Shown piece by piece: positions 8,688 through 18,572 of a stretch of DNA of 64,000 nt. The position numbers were made by a program, and so were the translations under genes. Where the stretch lies: the NCBI GenBank assembly GCA_017861365.1, contig JAGFXR010000006.1, positions 62,001 to 126,000 on the forward strand, read 5' to 3'. Origin of the DNA: Oscillospiraceae bacterium (GTDB taxonomy: Bacteria > Bacillota > Clostridia > Oscillospirales > Oscillospiraceae). Positions within the stretch are counted from its first letter, which is position 1, and each line of letters opens with the position of its first letter. The notes beneath the pieces are model-generated. The model did not search any database. It was given only the letters and a program-made list of their open reading frames with translations, and was not told where the DNA came from.

Positions 8688-9356
8688 TTAGGTCCGCGCT
8701 CTTGCCAAGGTGGCGCACACCACGCCGGAGGCTCCAGCGGCCCGCAGTACCCGGGCGCACTCTGATAGTGTTGCCCCTGTGGTCATAATATCGTCAATCA
8801 GCAGCACACGCCGCCCGGCAACCAGTTCTGGATCGGCAGCCTCATAGGCGTTGAGGATATTCGCGTGGCGCTCCCCGTCTCCCTCCAGTCCGGATTGGGC
8901 GTCGGTGTGGCGCACCTTTTTCAGCGTCTCCACCGCCACGTCGTCCAGACGCAGGGCCGCGGCCATGGCCAGCAGCATCGCCTGATCATAGCCTCTCGCT
9001 TTGCGCCGCTGCTTTGACAGGGGCACCCATGTGATGAGGTCATACCGCCCGGACAGATGATCCCGGACGCACTCCGCCACCAGAGCCCCGTACGCCTCGC
9101 TGTAGCCTCGGCAGTCCTTAAATTTATAGCGGTGAAAGGAGCTTCGTACCGCATCGTTATAGCGAAGAGGGGAGACTGCCAGAGAAAAGGACTCTCCGGC
9201 CTGTTCCGCGGCAGTGCCGTGCAGCCAGGGCAGAGCATTCCTGCAGCCGGAACAGATATGGCGCTCTCCGCGAAGCAGAAGCCCACGGCAAAAGATACAT
9301 TTGGGAGGAAACAAAAGGTCCAAAAAACCGCTGATCACGCCTGTATGATTCCGCAT
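8688..9356 (-). CDS. comF: ComF family phosphoribosyltransferase-like protein
   Basis: The 222-residue ComF-type protein begins with a zinc-ribbon-like part (PPKCIFC, then CSGCRNALP) followed by a phosphoribosyltransferase domain whose PRPP loop reads VLLIDDIMTTGAT. WVPLSKQRRKARGYDQA is a hallmark of the family. In competent Firmicutes ComF helps move single-stranded DNA inside the cell. Here it lies downstream of recD2. The ATG at 9356 is preferred, ten bases after GGAG; the GTG three codons earlier overlaps the ribosome site. Confidence 0.88.
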   Translation of the reverse strand: MRNHTGVISGFLDLLFPPKCIFCRGLLLRGERHICSGCRNALPWLHGTAAEQAGESFSLAVSPLRYNDAVRSSFHRYKFKDCRGYSEAYGALVAECVRDHLSGRYDLITWVPLSKQRRKARGYDQAMLLAMAAALRLDDVAVETLKKVRHTDAQSGLEGDGERHANILNAYEAADPELVAGRRVLLIDDIMTTGATLSECARVLRAAGASGVVCATLARART

Positions 9357-9412
9357 TAACAGCACGCTCCCGATTCATCATTTCAAGTGATAACTGGAGA
9401 AATGTCCGGACT

Positions 9413-11626
9413 TTACTCAAGCTCCGACAGTCTGGCCCGCAGGCCGCTGTACCGCCTCTGTTGGCGGTTATTGCGTATCATTTGTGAAATGACAGCCTCA
9501 TCGCCCACCACGATAAACAGCTCTCTTGCCCGGGTAATAGCGGTATAGAGCACTCCGCGGGTCAACAGCGACGGCGCGCCGTCAAAGGCCGCCAGGATCA
9601 CCGCCCGGTATTCGCTGCCCTGCGCCTTATGCACGGTAACGGCAAAAGCAGGTTCCAGCTCGCCGAGCATCTCGGGGCTGTAGTCCACTACCCTGCCTTC
9701 AAAATCTACGGTAAGCGTCCCGTTTTTCAAATCTACCTCAGTTATTTTTCCAATATCTCCGTTAAAAATTCCCATTCCGTTCTGCAGGTCGCCGTCCATC
9801 CGCCACAGCACATCATAATTGTTTTTTACCTGCATCACCCGGTCACCGGTTCTGAAGGTATAATCGCCGAAGCGGCGCTCCTCCTTTTCCTCAGAGGGCG
9901 GGTTCAGCGCGGCCTGAAGGGCGCTGTTGAGGGCTGCGGTTCCTGTTCCCCGGCGGCGGGTGGGCGAGAGCACCTGAATTTGATCGGCGGGAATACCCAT
10001 GTTCTGCGGGAGCCGGGTTTTACACAGCTCCGTGATGGTTTCCACCGTGGAAAGGCCGTCCCGGCGGCGCAAAAAGAAGAAATCTCCGCCTTCGTTGCGC
10101 AGTCTGGGGAGCTGTCCCTGGTTGACCGCATGGGCGTTCATGACAATGGCGCTCTCCTGGGCCTGACGAAAAATTTCGGTGAGCCGAACGGATGGAATAG
10201 TCCCGCAGCGCAGCAAATCCGAGAGGACGCTGCCCGGCCCCACGGAGGGGAGCTGGTCGGGATCCCCCACCAGAATCAGGCGGCAGTCTCCCCGCAGCGC
10301 CGTCAGAAGCGCCCGCATCAGCATAATGTCCACCATGGAGGTCTCGTCAACGATCACCGCGTCGGCGCGCAAGGGGTTGTCCGCGTCGTGGAAAAACACC
10401 AGCTGCCCGGTGGCCGAGTCAAAGCGGGTCTCCAGCAGGCGGTGGATGGTGTAGCCCTCGGAGCCGCAGGCCTCCCCCAGGCGCTTGGCGGCCCGTCCGG
10501 TGGGCGCCGCGAGAGCGGTCTCCAGCCCCAGCGTCTCAAACAGGCGCAGAACGCCCCGAAGGGATGTGGTTTTTCCGGTACCGGGGCCTCCGGAAAGCAG
10601 CATAACCTGCCGGGAGGCGGCAATTCTGACCGCGTCGCGCTGGGAATCGGCGTAGGAAATGCCCTGCTCCCGCTCGATTTGCGACATCAGCCGATCCAAC
10701 TGCTTGGGTGGAAGCAGCTCGGCGGCGCTCATCTCCGCCAGGCGGAACGCAACATAGGTTTCTGCCTCATGGAGGTCGGCAAGGTAGCAGGCGGTCTCCC
10801 CCGCGATGTCCTCGGTTACGATTGCTCCCCGGCTCTCCAGCGCATCCAGAGACACCTCCAGACAGTCACTCCCCACATCGATGAGCTGGGCGGTGGCGTC
10901 CAGAAGCTTGCGCCTTGGGAGAAAGGTGTGTCCGTTTCCCGTGTTGTGGGAGAGCTCAAATAAAAGCGCCGCCTCCAGCCGCTGGGGATCGGAGCCCTGA
11001 AGCCCGATAGAGAGGGCGAGGCCGTCCGCGGCGGAAAACGCGACCCCCAGCTCGCTGTCGACCAGCATATAGGGATTATCCTTTAATGCTTCCAGCGCCA
11101 CATCACCGAACCGGCGGTAAAGCGGCATTGCCAGCTGGGCGGGCAGGGCGTGCTCGGTAAGAAAAGTCAGCAGCCTGCGCATTCCCATCTGGCGGCGGAA
11201 CGCCTCTCCGATGGAGAGGGCGCGCTTGCGGGTGATACCCTTGAAGCCAGCCAGCTTTTCCGGCTCTTCCTCCAGAATCCGGAAGGTGTCCGCCCCGAAT
11301 TCATCCACCAGCCGGCGGGCGGTGGCAAGCCCCACGCCTTTCACCGCTCCCGAGGCAAGGTAATCGAACATCGCCTTGGCGCCGGATGGCATCTCCCGCC
11401 GGATGACCTCCGCCTTGAACTGCGGGCCATAGGTGGCGTGATGAATCCATCTTCCCTCCGCTGAAACGCCCTCACCGGGCGAAATACCCGGCATACAGCC
11501 CACCATGGTAACGGCTCCCCGCTCTTGCGTGGTCAGCCGCAGAATGGTATATCCGTTTTCCTCATTCCGGTAAACCAATTCGGAAACAGTACCCGCTATT
11601 TGGTTGTTAAGGTGCTGCTCATCCAT
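9413..11626 (-). CDS. recD2: RecD2-type ATP-dependent DNA helicase
   Basis: The 737-residue SF1B helicase has the RecD2 layout: an N-terminal OB-like segment (about 5-80), helix-hairpin-helix regions (GVGLATARRLVDEFG), then two RecA-like domains with Walker A GGPGTGKTT, Walker B DETSM, and motif VTVHKAQGSEY near the end. RecD2 unwinds DNA 5' to 3' and acts in repair without RecBC. The start at 11626 has ACGGAGC seven bases upstream and overlaps the previous gene by 31 bases, so the two are translationally linked. A longer frame to 11767 lies inside that neighbour and has no ribosome site. Confidence 0.93.
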   Translation of the reverse strand: MDEQHLNNQIAGTVSELVYRNEENGYTILRLTTQERGAVTMVGCMPGISPGEGVSAEGRWIHHATYGPQFKAEVIRREMPSGAKAMFDYLASGAVKGVGLATARRLVDEFGADTFRILEEEPEKLAGFKGITRKRALSIGEAFRRQMGMRRLLTFLTEHALPAQLAMPLYRRFGDVALEALKDNPYMLVDSELGVAFSAADGLALSIGLQGSDPQRLEAALLFELSHNTGNGHTFLPRRKLLDATAQLIDVGSDCLEVSLDALESRGAIVTEDIAGETACYLADLHEAETYVAFRLAEMSAAELLPPKQLDRLMSQIEREQGISYADSQRDAVRIAASRQVMLLSGGPGTGKTTSLRGVLRLFETLGLETALAAPTGRAAKRLGEACGSEGYTIHRLLETRFDSATGQLVFFHDADNPLRADAVIVDETSMVDIMLMRALLTALRGDCRLILVGDPDQLPSVGPGSVLSDLLRCGTIPSVRLTEIFRQAQESAIVMNAHAVNQGQLPRLRNEGGDFFFLRRRDGLSTVETITELCKTRLPQNMGIPADQIQVLSPTRRRGTGTAALNSALQAALNPPSEEKEERRFGDYTFRTGDRVMQVKNNYDVLWRMDGDLQNGMGIFNGDIGKITEVDLKNGTLTVDFEGRVVDYSPEMLGELEPAFAVTVHKAQGSEYRAVILAAFDGAPSLLTRGVLYTAITRARELFIVVGDEAVISQMIRNNRQQRRYSGLRARLSELE

Positions 11627-11952
11627 GCCGTAAGCTCCGTAATAGGGGTATAGCTCACCCCGTTTTCCTGTTCCGTCAGACGAAGGGCAATCTGCTTTCC
11701 TTCTTCGTCCAGGGCGACGTCCGCAATCACGATGGAAAAGTCGGGCACCCCGGCTTCCCGCATCCATTTTAAGCTTCTAATGGTGTGCTCTAAATTTGCC
11801 CCGCCGTCAAAGCCCAGCACGACAGAAATCATAGGCGCGTTTCGCGCGTCGGGGGCGACGAGTTTTCCAAATAAAATCCACATCAGAGATAAAAACCCAA
11901 GGGCGGCGAATAAAGAGACGAAAACTTCTAAAAATGTCTGCAAGGAACCCAC
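11596..11952 (-). CDS. Small membrane-anchored protein upstream of recD2
   Basis: 118 residues with one N-terminal transmembrane helix (about 8-29, LEVFVSLFAALGFLSLMWILFG) and a soluble cytoplasmic or external part containing PMISVVLGFDGG and LEHTIRSLKWMREAG, which look like an alpha/beta fold. I do not recognise the family, though similar short proteins occur next to recD2 in Clostridia. Its 3' end overlaps recD2 by 31 bases, suggesting coupled expression. Confidence 0.6.
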   Translation of the reverse strand: MGSLQTFLEVFVSLFAALGFLSLMWILFGKLVAPDARNAPMISVVLGFDGGANLEHTIRSLKWMREAGVPDFSIVIADVALDEEGKQIALRLTEQENGVSYTPITELTAWMSSTLTTK

Positions 11953-12079
11953 CTCCGCATTATCCTATGCGTCGGCCCGGAATCTGTGAACGGACGTGCT
12001 TCGGCCGGTTCCCGCTCTTCAGTGTATCATCATCCGAGGGCAGACGCAAGAAGAAGCGCGCATTTTAAGCGATTTCAGC

Positions 12080-12108
12080 TTGTTCCGTCAGAAAAGTTGT
12101 GATAAAAT
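12080..12108 (+). promoter_or_regulatory. Promoter for pyrE-radC
   Basis: TTGTTC, 17 bases, TAAAAT, about 60 bases before the pyrE start. Confidence 0.55.
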
Positions 12109-12168
12109 AGCAACAACATATGTGATTTGCGCGAAAACCGCCAAATACACAGGAGAGAAGGCTTACAG

Positions 12169-12840
12169 ATGACCTATCAGGAAGAATTTATTTCGTTTAT
12201 GGTGCAGTCCGGAGTGCTGACCTTTGGGGATTTCGTAACCAAAAGCGGACGCCGGACGCCTTATTTTGTCAACACGGGAAACTACAAAACCGGTGCCCAG
12301 ATTGCCCAGCTGGGAGACTATTACGCCGCCTGCGTGCAGGAACACTTACCTGAAGGCATCGACTGTCTCTTCGGGCCTGCCTACAAGGGAATCCCCTTGG
12401 TAACCGCCACGGCGGCCTCTCTGGCGAGAACCTATGGCCGCGACCTGCCTTTCGCCTTCAACCGGAAGGAAGCCAAGGATCATGGTGAGGGGGGCAGTCT
12501 GGTGGGCTTTAAGCCAAGCGCGGGCGACCGCATCGCCATCATTGAGGATGTAGTAACCGCGGGAACCGCCGTCCGGGAAACCATCGCGTTTTTTAAAACT
12601 GTCGCCGATGTCAGAATTGAGGCTCTGTTTGTCTCCGTGGATCGTATGGAGCGGGGTACGAGAGCGTGCACCACACTGGACGAGCTACGGGAGGATTTGG
12701 GCATAGCCGTCTATCCCATCGTGACCATCCGCGAGATTCTGGCCTTCCTGACAAAGAATCCCGTGGACGGGAAGCTCTGCATCGATGAGTCCTGCGCTGC
12801 GGCCATCGAAGCTTATTTACAGCAGTATGGCGCCAGATAG
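12169..12840 (+). CDS. pyrE: Orotate phosphoribosyltransferase
   Basis: The 223-residue enzyme joins orotate to PRPP to form OMP in pyrimidine synthesis. The PRPP loop reads IAIIEDVVTAGTAV, and FGPAYKGIPL and FAFNRKEAKDHGEGG are family signatures. The start at 12169 follows GGAGAGAAGG; an upstream in-frame ATG at 12127 lacks a ribosome site. The gene's last 14 bases overlap radC. No other pyr genes are nearby, so it is expressed apart from the pathway. Confidence 0.94.
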   Translation: MTYQEEFISFMVQSGVLTFGDFVTKSGRRTPYFVNTGNYKTGAQIAQLGDYYAACVQEHLPEGIDCLFGPAYKGIPLVTATAASLARTYGRDLPFAFNRKEAKDHGEGGSLVGFKPSAGDRIAIIEDVVTAGTAVRETIAFFKTVADVRIEALFVSVDRMERGTRACTTLDELREDLGIAVYPIVTIREILAFLTKNPVDGKLCIDESCAAAIEAYLQQYGAR

Positions 12841-13519
12841 CATTCACCAAGGACACCGCCTGCGCGTCAAACAGGAATTTTTGGCGCGGGGGCTTGAGGG
12901 GATGCCTGACCACAAGGCGCTGGAACTCCTGCTTTTTTACGCCCGCCCTCAGGGCGATGTGAATCCTCTGGCACACGCGCTGATTGACCATTTCGGCAGC
13001 TTCTCCGGCGTACTGAACGCGACGCCCGAACAGCTGATGGCGGTTCCGGGGCTGGGGGAGCACTCCGCCGTGCTCATTAAGCTGGTCACAGCCATCGGGG
13101 CGCGGTATCTGGAGGATAAAAGCCGCATCGGCGATCTGATCGACAGCAGCAGCCGGATCCGGGAACTGTTCGCCCCCTATTTCTTCGGCAGCCGCTACGA
13201 GAGGGCCTACGTGGCCTGTCTGGACGGAAAGCGCAAGCTCCTGTCCTGCAGGCTTCTGGACGAGGGCACCGTGGACAGCGCCAACGTCAGCATCCGCAAG
13301 ATGATGGAAATTGCTATGGCCTGCAACGCGTCTTACATGATTCTTGCCCACAATCATGTCAGCGGCATCGCCTGGCCCTCTACCGCGGATATTCTGACCA
13401 CCCGGCAGGTGCACGAAGCCTTCAAGAGGGTGGGCATCGGGCTGGTTGATCATGTGATCTTCTGTGACGACGACATGGTTTCCATGCGAGACAGTCACAT
13501 GATGGTGGATTTAACCTAG
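12827..13519 (+). CDS. radC: RadC family JAB/MPN domain protein
   Basis: The 230-residue protein has an N-terminal helix-hairpin-helix part (LMAVPGLGEHSAVLIK) and a C-terminal JAMM/MPN+ domain whose metal site is AHNHVSG plus the Asp of PSTADI. The usual proline in HNHPSG is a valine here. RadC proteins are widespread, with an unsettled role in DNA metabolism. The ATG at 12827 lies inside the end of pyrE, so translation is coupled. Confidence 0.88.
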   Translation: MAPDSIHQGHRLRVKQEFLARGLEGMPDHKALELLLFYARPQGDVNPLAHALIDHFGSFSGVLNATPEQLMAVPGLGEHSAVLIKLVTAIGARYLEDKSRIGDLIDSSSRIRELFAPYFFGSRYERAYVACLDGKRKLLSCRLLDEGTVDSANVSIRKMMEIAMACNASYMILAHNHVSGIAWPSTADILTTRQVHEAFKRVGIGLVDHVIFCDDDMVSMRDSHMMVDLT

Positions 13520-13532
13520 GTGATATTGGTTC

Positions 13533-13561
13533 TTGCAATCGAACATGTGTTTTGATATAAT
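13533..13561 (+). promoter_or_regulatory. Promoter for uvrB(-uvrA)
   Basis: TTGCAA, 17 bases, TATAAT, 43 bases before the uvrB start. The spacer contains a LexA box. Confidence 0.75.
13540..13553 (+). promoter_or_regulatory. LexA/DinR SOS box in uvrB promoter
   Basis: CGAACATGTGTTTT fits the Gram-positive SOS consensus CGAAC-N4-GTTCG except near the right end. It fills the spacer between -35 and -10, where bound repressor would block polymerase. This is what is expected for uvrB in the SOS regulon of Firmicutes. Confidence 0.7.
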
Positions 13562-13603
13562 AAAGAACAGATGTGCGAGAAACATAATTGTGGAGGCGAT
13601 GGT

Positions 13604-15574
13604 ATGCCGCGGTTTGAGTTAGTATCCGACTATGTGCCCTCCGGCGACCAGCCTGAGGCCATTGACGCGCTGGCTCGTGGTGTGGAGCTTGGATTAGACG
13701 AGCAAACCCTCCTAGGGGTCACCGGCTCTGGCAAAACCTTTACCATGGCAAAGGTCATCGAGCGGCTACACCGCCCGGCGCTTGTGCTGGCCCACAACAA
13801 GACCCTTGCCGCCCAGCTCTGCGCTGAGTTCCGCGAATTTTTCCCCAATAACGCGGTGGAGTATTTCGTCTCCTACTACGACTATTACCAGCCGGAGGCC
13901 TATATTGCCCACACCGACACCTTTATTGAAAAAGATTCCTCCATTAATGAGGAGATTGAGCGTCTACGCCACTCCGCCACCTCCGCCCTCTTCGAGCGGC
14001 GGGATGTGATCGTGGTGTCGTCAGTCTCCTGTATTTACGGACTGGGCGACCCCATTGACTACGCCAACATGGTGGTTTCCCTCCGTGAGGGGATGGAAAA
14101 GAAGCGAGACGAGCTGCTGAAAAAGCTGGTGGAAATCCGCTATGAGCGCAACGATATCGCCTTTGAGCGCAACATGTTCCGGGTGCGCGGGGACACGGTG
14201 GAAATCTTCCCGGTTTACGCCAGAGACTACGCCATCCGGGTGGAGTTTTTCGGCGATGAAATCGACCGTATCTCTGAAATTAACCCCGTGACGGGCGCGC
14301 CAAACCGCCGTCTCTCCCATATTGCCATTTACCCCGCCTCCCACTATGTGACCACGAAGGAGAAGATGGACGCCGCCATCTCCGAAATCTACCAAGAGAT
14401 GGAGGGTCGGGTCGCTTATTTTCAGGGGCGCGACAAGCTCATTGAGGCGCAGCGTATCAAAGAGCGGGTTATGTATGATGTGGAGATGATGCAGGAGCTG
14501 GGGTACTGCAGCGGCATTGAAAATTACAGCCGCGTGATTTCTGGCCGCCCGGAGGGCTCCCCGCCGATGACGCTTTTGGATTATTTCCCCAAGGATTTTC
14601 TGCTGTTTGTGGACGAGAGCCATGTGACCCTGCCTCAGGTACGCGCGATGTATGCCGGAGATCGGGCGCGGAAGCAGGCTTTGGTTGAATACGGCTTTCG
14701 GCTGCCCTGCGCCTTTGACAACCGCCCGCTGAATTTTGAGGAATTTACTCAACGCATCGGGCAGGCCGTTTTTGTTTCGGCAACGCCGGGAGAGTATGAG
14801 CGCACCCGCTCCGGGCAGATTGTGGAACAGGTGATCCGTCCCACGGGTCTGGTAGACCCGAACATTGAGGTTCGGCCCGTGGAGGGACAGATCGACGACC
14901 TGATCGGAGAGATCAACGAGCGCACTGCCCGGCAAGAGCGGGTTCTGGTGACCACGCTGACGAAAAAAATGGCAGAGGACTTGACCGCCTATCTGAAAAA
15001 CGCGGGTATCCGGGTGCGCTATATGCACCACGACATTGACACCATTGAGCGCATGGAGATTATCCGCGACTTGCGTCTGGGCGTCTTTGACGTGCTCGTG
15101 GGCATCAACCTTTTAAGAGAGGGTCTGGATTTGCCCGAGGTCTCCCTCGTCGCCATTCTGGACGCGGATAAGGAGGGCTTCCTCCGCTCGGAGACTTCTC
15201 TGGTTCAGACCATCGGCCGTGCCGCCCGAAACGCCCAGGGACTGGTCATCATGTACGCCGACCGGTATACCCCCTCCATGCGCGCCGCCATCGGGGAAAC
15301 CGAGCGCCGCAGGGAGAAACAGATGGCTTTCAACGAGGCACACGGCATTGTTCCCAAAACCATCGTCAAGTCCGTCCGTGATTTGATTGAGATCTCCAAG
15401 CCCTCTGACGCGCGCTCCGATGATCTGAAAAACGCCAAACAGATGACCAAGCCGGAGCGGGAGGCCGCCATTGCCAAGCTGGAGCGGGAAATGAAGGAAG
15501 CGGCCAAAATGCTGGAGTTTGAGTACGCCGCCGCCCTGCGTGATCAGATCATCCAGCTGCGGGGCAGCGGATAA
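13604..15574 (+). CDS. uvrB: Excinuclease ABC subunit B
   Basis: The 656-residue UvrB has Walker [13 protein letters not shown], the beta-hairpin region [11 protein letters not shown] used to probe damaged strands, helicase motifs DESHVTLPQ and QTIGRAARN, and a C-terminal UVR motif ([19 protein letters not shown]) that contacts UvrC. It verifies lesions handed over by UvrA in nucleotide excision repair. The start at 13604 follows GGAGG; a longer frame to 13571 lacks a site. uvrA lies 63 bases downstream on the same strand; uvrC is not in the window. Confidence 0.97.
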   Translation: MPRFELVSDYVPSGDQPEAIDALARGVELGLDEQTLLGVTGSGKTFTMAKVIERLHRPALVLAHNKTLAAQLCAEFREFFPNNAVEYFVSYYDYYQPEAYIAHTDTFIEKDSSINEEIERLRHSATSALFERRDVIVVSSVSCIYGLGDPIDYANMVVSLREGMEKKRDELLKKLVEIRYERNDIAFERNMFRVRGDTVEIFPVYARDYAIRVEFFGDEIDRISEINPVTGAPNRRLSHIAIYPASHYVTTKEKMDAAISEIYQEMEGRVAYFQGRDKLIEAQRIKERVMYDVEMMQELGYCSGIENYSRVISGRPEGSPPMTLLDYFPKDFLLFVDESHVTLPQVRAMYAGDRARKQALVEYGFRLPCAFDNRPLNFEEFTQRIGQAVFVSATPGEYERTRSGQIVEQVIRPTGLVDPNIEVRPVEGQIDDLIGEINERTARQERVLVTTLTKKMAEDLTAYLKNAGIRVRYMHHDIDTIERMEIIRDLRLGVFDVLVGINLLREGLDLPEVSLVAILDADKEGFLRSETSLVQTIGRAARNAQGLVIMYADRYTPSMRAAIGETERRREKQMAFNEAHGIVPKTIVKSVRDLIEISKPSDARSDDLKNAKQMTKPEREAAIAKLEREMKEAAKMLEFEYAAALRDQIIQLRGSG

Positions 15575-15637
15575 TGTGCTGTCTTCTGCCCGTGAGCCGC
15601 TTGCCTGAATACGCCGAACCGATAAAGGAGAACCGTC

Positions 15638-18472
15638 ATGCTCGACCATATCCATGTCAAGGGCGCCCGCGCCCACAACCTGAAAAATATCGACATTAAC
15701 ATTCCCCGCGACAAGCTGGTGGTGCTGACCGGTCTGTCCGGCTCCGGAAAATCCTCTCTCGCCTTTGACACCATCTACGCGGAGGGTCAGCGGAGATATG
15801 TAGAGTCCCTCTCCTCCTATGCCCGCCAGTTTTTAGGACAGATGGAAAAACCGGACGTGGATTATATTGAGGGTCTCTCCCCCGCGATTTCCATTGATCA
15901 AAAAACCACCTCAAAGAATCCCCGCTCTACCGTTGGCACCGTCACCGAGATTTACGACTATCTGCGTCTGCTCTGGGCCCGGGTGGGCACTCCCCATTGC
16001 CCGGTGTGCGGCAAGGAAATTCACCAGCAGACCATCGACCAGATCATTGATCAGGTGATGCAGCTGCCCGAATCCACCCGCATTCAGGTGCTGGCGCCGG
16101 TGGTGCGGGCGCGGAAGGGCGAATACGCCAAGGTGTTCGAGGACGCCCGGAAATCGGGATATGTCCGCTGCCGGGTGGACGGCGCGCTCTATGAGCTGAC
16201 GGAAGAAATCAAGCTGGAGAAGAACAAAAAGCACGATATTGAGATTGTGGTAGATCGTCTGGTGATCCGGGAGGACATCGGCCGCCGCCTGACCGATTCC
16301 GTGGAGACCGCCGCCTCCCTGGCGGGAGGCTTGGTGATCGTGAATCTCACCGGAGAGGACCGGGACATTCTCTTTTCTCAGAACTATGCCTGCGAGGACT
16401 GCGGCATCTCCATTGAGGAGCTGACCCCCCGCATGTTCTCCTTCAACAACCCCTTCGGCGCATGTCCCACCTGCACCGGTTTGGGCGCCCAGCTGAAGGT
16501 GGATCCCACTCTTATCCTGCCCAACCCCTCCCTGTCCCTGCTGGACGGCGCCATTACGGTTTCCGGCTGGAATAATATCAAGGGCGACGGCATTTCCCGC
16601 ATGTACTTCGACGCGCTGGCGAAGCGGTACAAGTTTAACCTCTCCACCCCCGTCAACAAGCTGCCGGACAAAATCGTGGATATCATTCTTTACGGCACCA
16701 AGGGAGAAAAGCTCACCCTTGAGTATGAGAGGGAGCACGGGAAGGGCACGCTGTCCCAGCCCTTCGAGGGCATCGTCAACAACATTGAGCGCCGATATCA
16801 GGAAACCCAGTCCGACGCCATCCGCCGGGAGCTGGAGGAATACATGAGCGAACACCCCTGCCCCGACTGTCAGGGAAAGCGGTTGAGGAAGGAATCTCTG
16901 GCGGTTACCGTGGGTGAGATCTCCATCCACGAATTCTGTCAGAAATCTGTGGTGGAGGCACTGGCATTTCTGGAGCGGCTGGAGCTGGGGACAACCCAGC
17001 AAATGATTGCCGACCGCATCCTGAAGGAAATCCGCGACCGCCTCGGCTTTCTCAAAAGCGTAGGCCTCCAGTATCTAACCCTTGGCCGGCACGCCGGAAG
17101 CCTCTCCGGAGGCGAAAGCCAGCGTATTCGTCTCGCCACCCAGATCGGCTCCTCTCTGATGGGCGTGCTCTATATTCTGGATGAGCCCTCCATCGGACTG
17201 CACCAGCGGGATAACGACATGCTGCTGGACACCCTTAAGCATCTGCGTGATCTGGGCAATACCCTTTTGGTGGTGGAGCACGACGAGGATACCATGCGGG
17301 CGGCGGATTATCTTGTGGATATCGGGCCGGGGGCGGGAGTCCACGGCGGCTATGTGGTGGCGGCGGGCACCGCCGAAGAGGTCATGGCCACGGAGGGCTC
17401 CGTCACAGGGGATTACCTCTCAGGGCGCAGGCGGATACCCATACCCGCACAACGGCGGGAAGGCAACGGTAAATTCCTGAGACTCAAGGGCGCGGCGGAA
17501 AATAACCTTCGCCACATTGATGTGGAAATTCCCCTGGGCACCTTCACCTGTGTGACCGGTGTTTCCGGATCGGGCAAATCCAGTCTGGTGAATGAAATTC
17601 TGTATAAGAAGCTGGCGGCAGACTTAAACCGCGTCAAGGTACGTCCGGGAAAATTCGATTCCTTTGAAGGTATTGAGCTGTTGGACAAGGTGATTGATAT
17701 CGACCAGTCCCCCATCGGCAGAACCCCACGCTCCAATCCCGCCACCTATACGGGGCTTTTCAATGAAATCCGCGACCTTTTTGCCTCCACCCAGGACGCA
17801 AAGGCCCGGGGCTACAATTCGGGACGCTTTTCCTTCAACGTTCGGGGCGGCCGCTGTGAGGCGTGCGCCGGAGACGGCCTTCTGAAAATTGAAATGCACT
17901 TTTTGCCCGATATCTATGTTCCATGCGAGGTCTGCAAGGGCAAACGCTACAACCGCGAGACGCTGGAGGTACGCTATAAGGGCAAAAACATCCACGAGGT
18001 GCTGGAAATGACCGTGGATGAGGCTCTGGGCTTTTTCGAGAATATTCCACGCATCTACCGGAAGCTGCAAACTCTCTCGGAGGTCGGCCTGTCCTATGTC
18101 AAGCTGGGACAGCCCTCCACTACCCTCTCCGGCGGAGAGGCCCAGCGGGTCAAGCTGGCCACTGAGCTCTCCAAGCGCTCTACAGGCAGCACCATCTATA
18201 TTCTGGACGAGCCCACCACAGGGCTGCACACCGCCGATGTCCACAAGCTCATCGAGGTACTCCAGCAGTTTGCCGAGAACGGCAATACGGTGGTAGTGAT
18301 CGAGCACAATCTCGATGTCATCAAAACCGCGGATTATCTGATTGATCTGGGACCGGAGGGTGGAGACGGCGGCGGAACCGTCGTGTGTACCGGAACACCG
18401 GAGGATGTCGCGTCCTGTCCTGAGTCTTATACGGGTCGTTATCTCAAAAACCTGCTGGCAGTAAAGCAATGA
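15638..18472 (+). CDS. uvrA: Excinuclease ABC subunit A
   Basis: The 944-residue UvrA contains two ABC ATPase modules: Walker [16 protein letters not shown] and [11 protein letters not shown], signatures [12 protein letters not shown] and [12 protein letters not shown], and Walker [14 protein letters not shown] and [13 protein letters not shown]. Zinc-binding Cys pairs are visible (CEDCG...CPTC and CEAC...CEVC). It is the damage sensor of nucleotide excision repair and acts as a dimer with UvrB. AAAGGAG precedes the ATG. Co-transcription with uvrB would put it under the same SOS box. Confidence 0.97.
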   Translation: MLDHIHVKGARAHNLKNIDINIPRDKLVVLTGLSGSGKSSLAFDTIYAEGQRRYVESLSSYARQFLGQMEKPDVDYIEGLSPAISIDQKTTSKNPRSTVGTVTEIYDYLRLLWARVGTPHCPVCGKEIHQQTIDQIIDQVMQLPESTRIQVLAPVVRARKGEYAKVFEDARKSGYVRCRVDGALYELTEEIKLEKNKKHDIEIVVDRLVIREDIGRRLTDSVETAASLAGGLVIVNLTGEDRDILFSQNYACEDCGISIEELTPRMFSFNNPFGACPTCTGLGAQLKVDPTLILPNPSLSLLDGAITVSGWNNIKGDGISRMYFDALAKRYKFNLSTPVNKLPDKIVDIILYGTKGEKLTLEYEREHGKGTLSQPFEGIVNNIERRYQETQSDAIRRELEEYMSEHPCPDCQGKRLRKESLAVTVGEISIHEFCQKSVVEALAFLERLELGTTQQMIADRILKEIRDRLGFLKSVGLQYLTLGRHAGSLSGGESQRIRLATQIGSSLMGVLYILDEPSIGLHQRDNDMLLDTLKHLRDLGNTLLVVEHDEDTMRAADYLVDIGPGAGVHGGYVVAAGTAEEVMATEGSVTGDYLSGRRRIPIPAQRREGNGKFLRLKGAAENNLRHIDVEIPLGTFTCVTGVSGSGKSSLVNEILYKKLAADLNRVKVRPGKFDSFEGIELLDKVIDIDQSPIGRTPRSNPATYTGLFNEIRDLFASTQDAKARGYNSGRFSFNVRGGRCEACAGDGLLKIEMHFLPDIYVPCEVCKGKRYNRETLEVRYKGKNIHEVLEMTVDEALGFFENIPRIYRKLQTLSEVGLSYVKLGQPSTTLSGGEAQRVKLATELSKRSTGSTIYILDEPTTGLHTADVHKLIEVLQQFAENGNTVVVIEHNLDVIKTADYLIDLGPEGGDGGGTVVCTGTPEDVASCPESYTGRYLKNLLAVKQ

Positions 18473-18476
18473 CAAT

Positions 18477-18518
18477 AAAAACAGATCAGGCCGCCGTACG
18501 GCAGCCTGATCTGTTTTT
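18477..18518. terminator. Bidirectional terminator between uvrA and glnS
   Basis: A perfect 15-bp stem (18477-18491 with 18504-18518), AAAAA on the left and TTTTT on the right, between convergent genes. Confidence 0.85.
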
Positions 18519-18572
18519 ATACACGCACATCTGCCGCAGCAAAAGCCACGCGCGATTCTTGCGGCTTTTCCG

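Noticed and set aside
14021-15031. Long antisense frames opposite uvrB, uvrA, recD2, fhs and glnN
   Set aside because: They lack ribosome sites and family motifs and mirror the codon bias of well-supported genes on the other strand.
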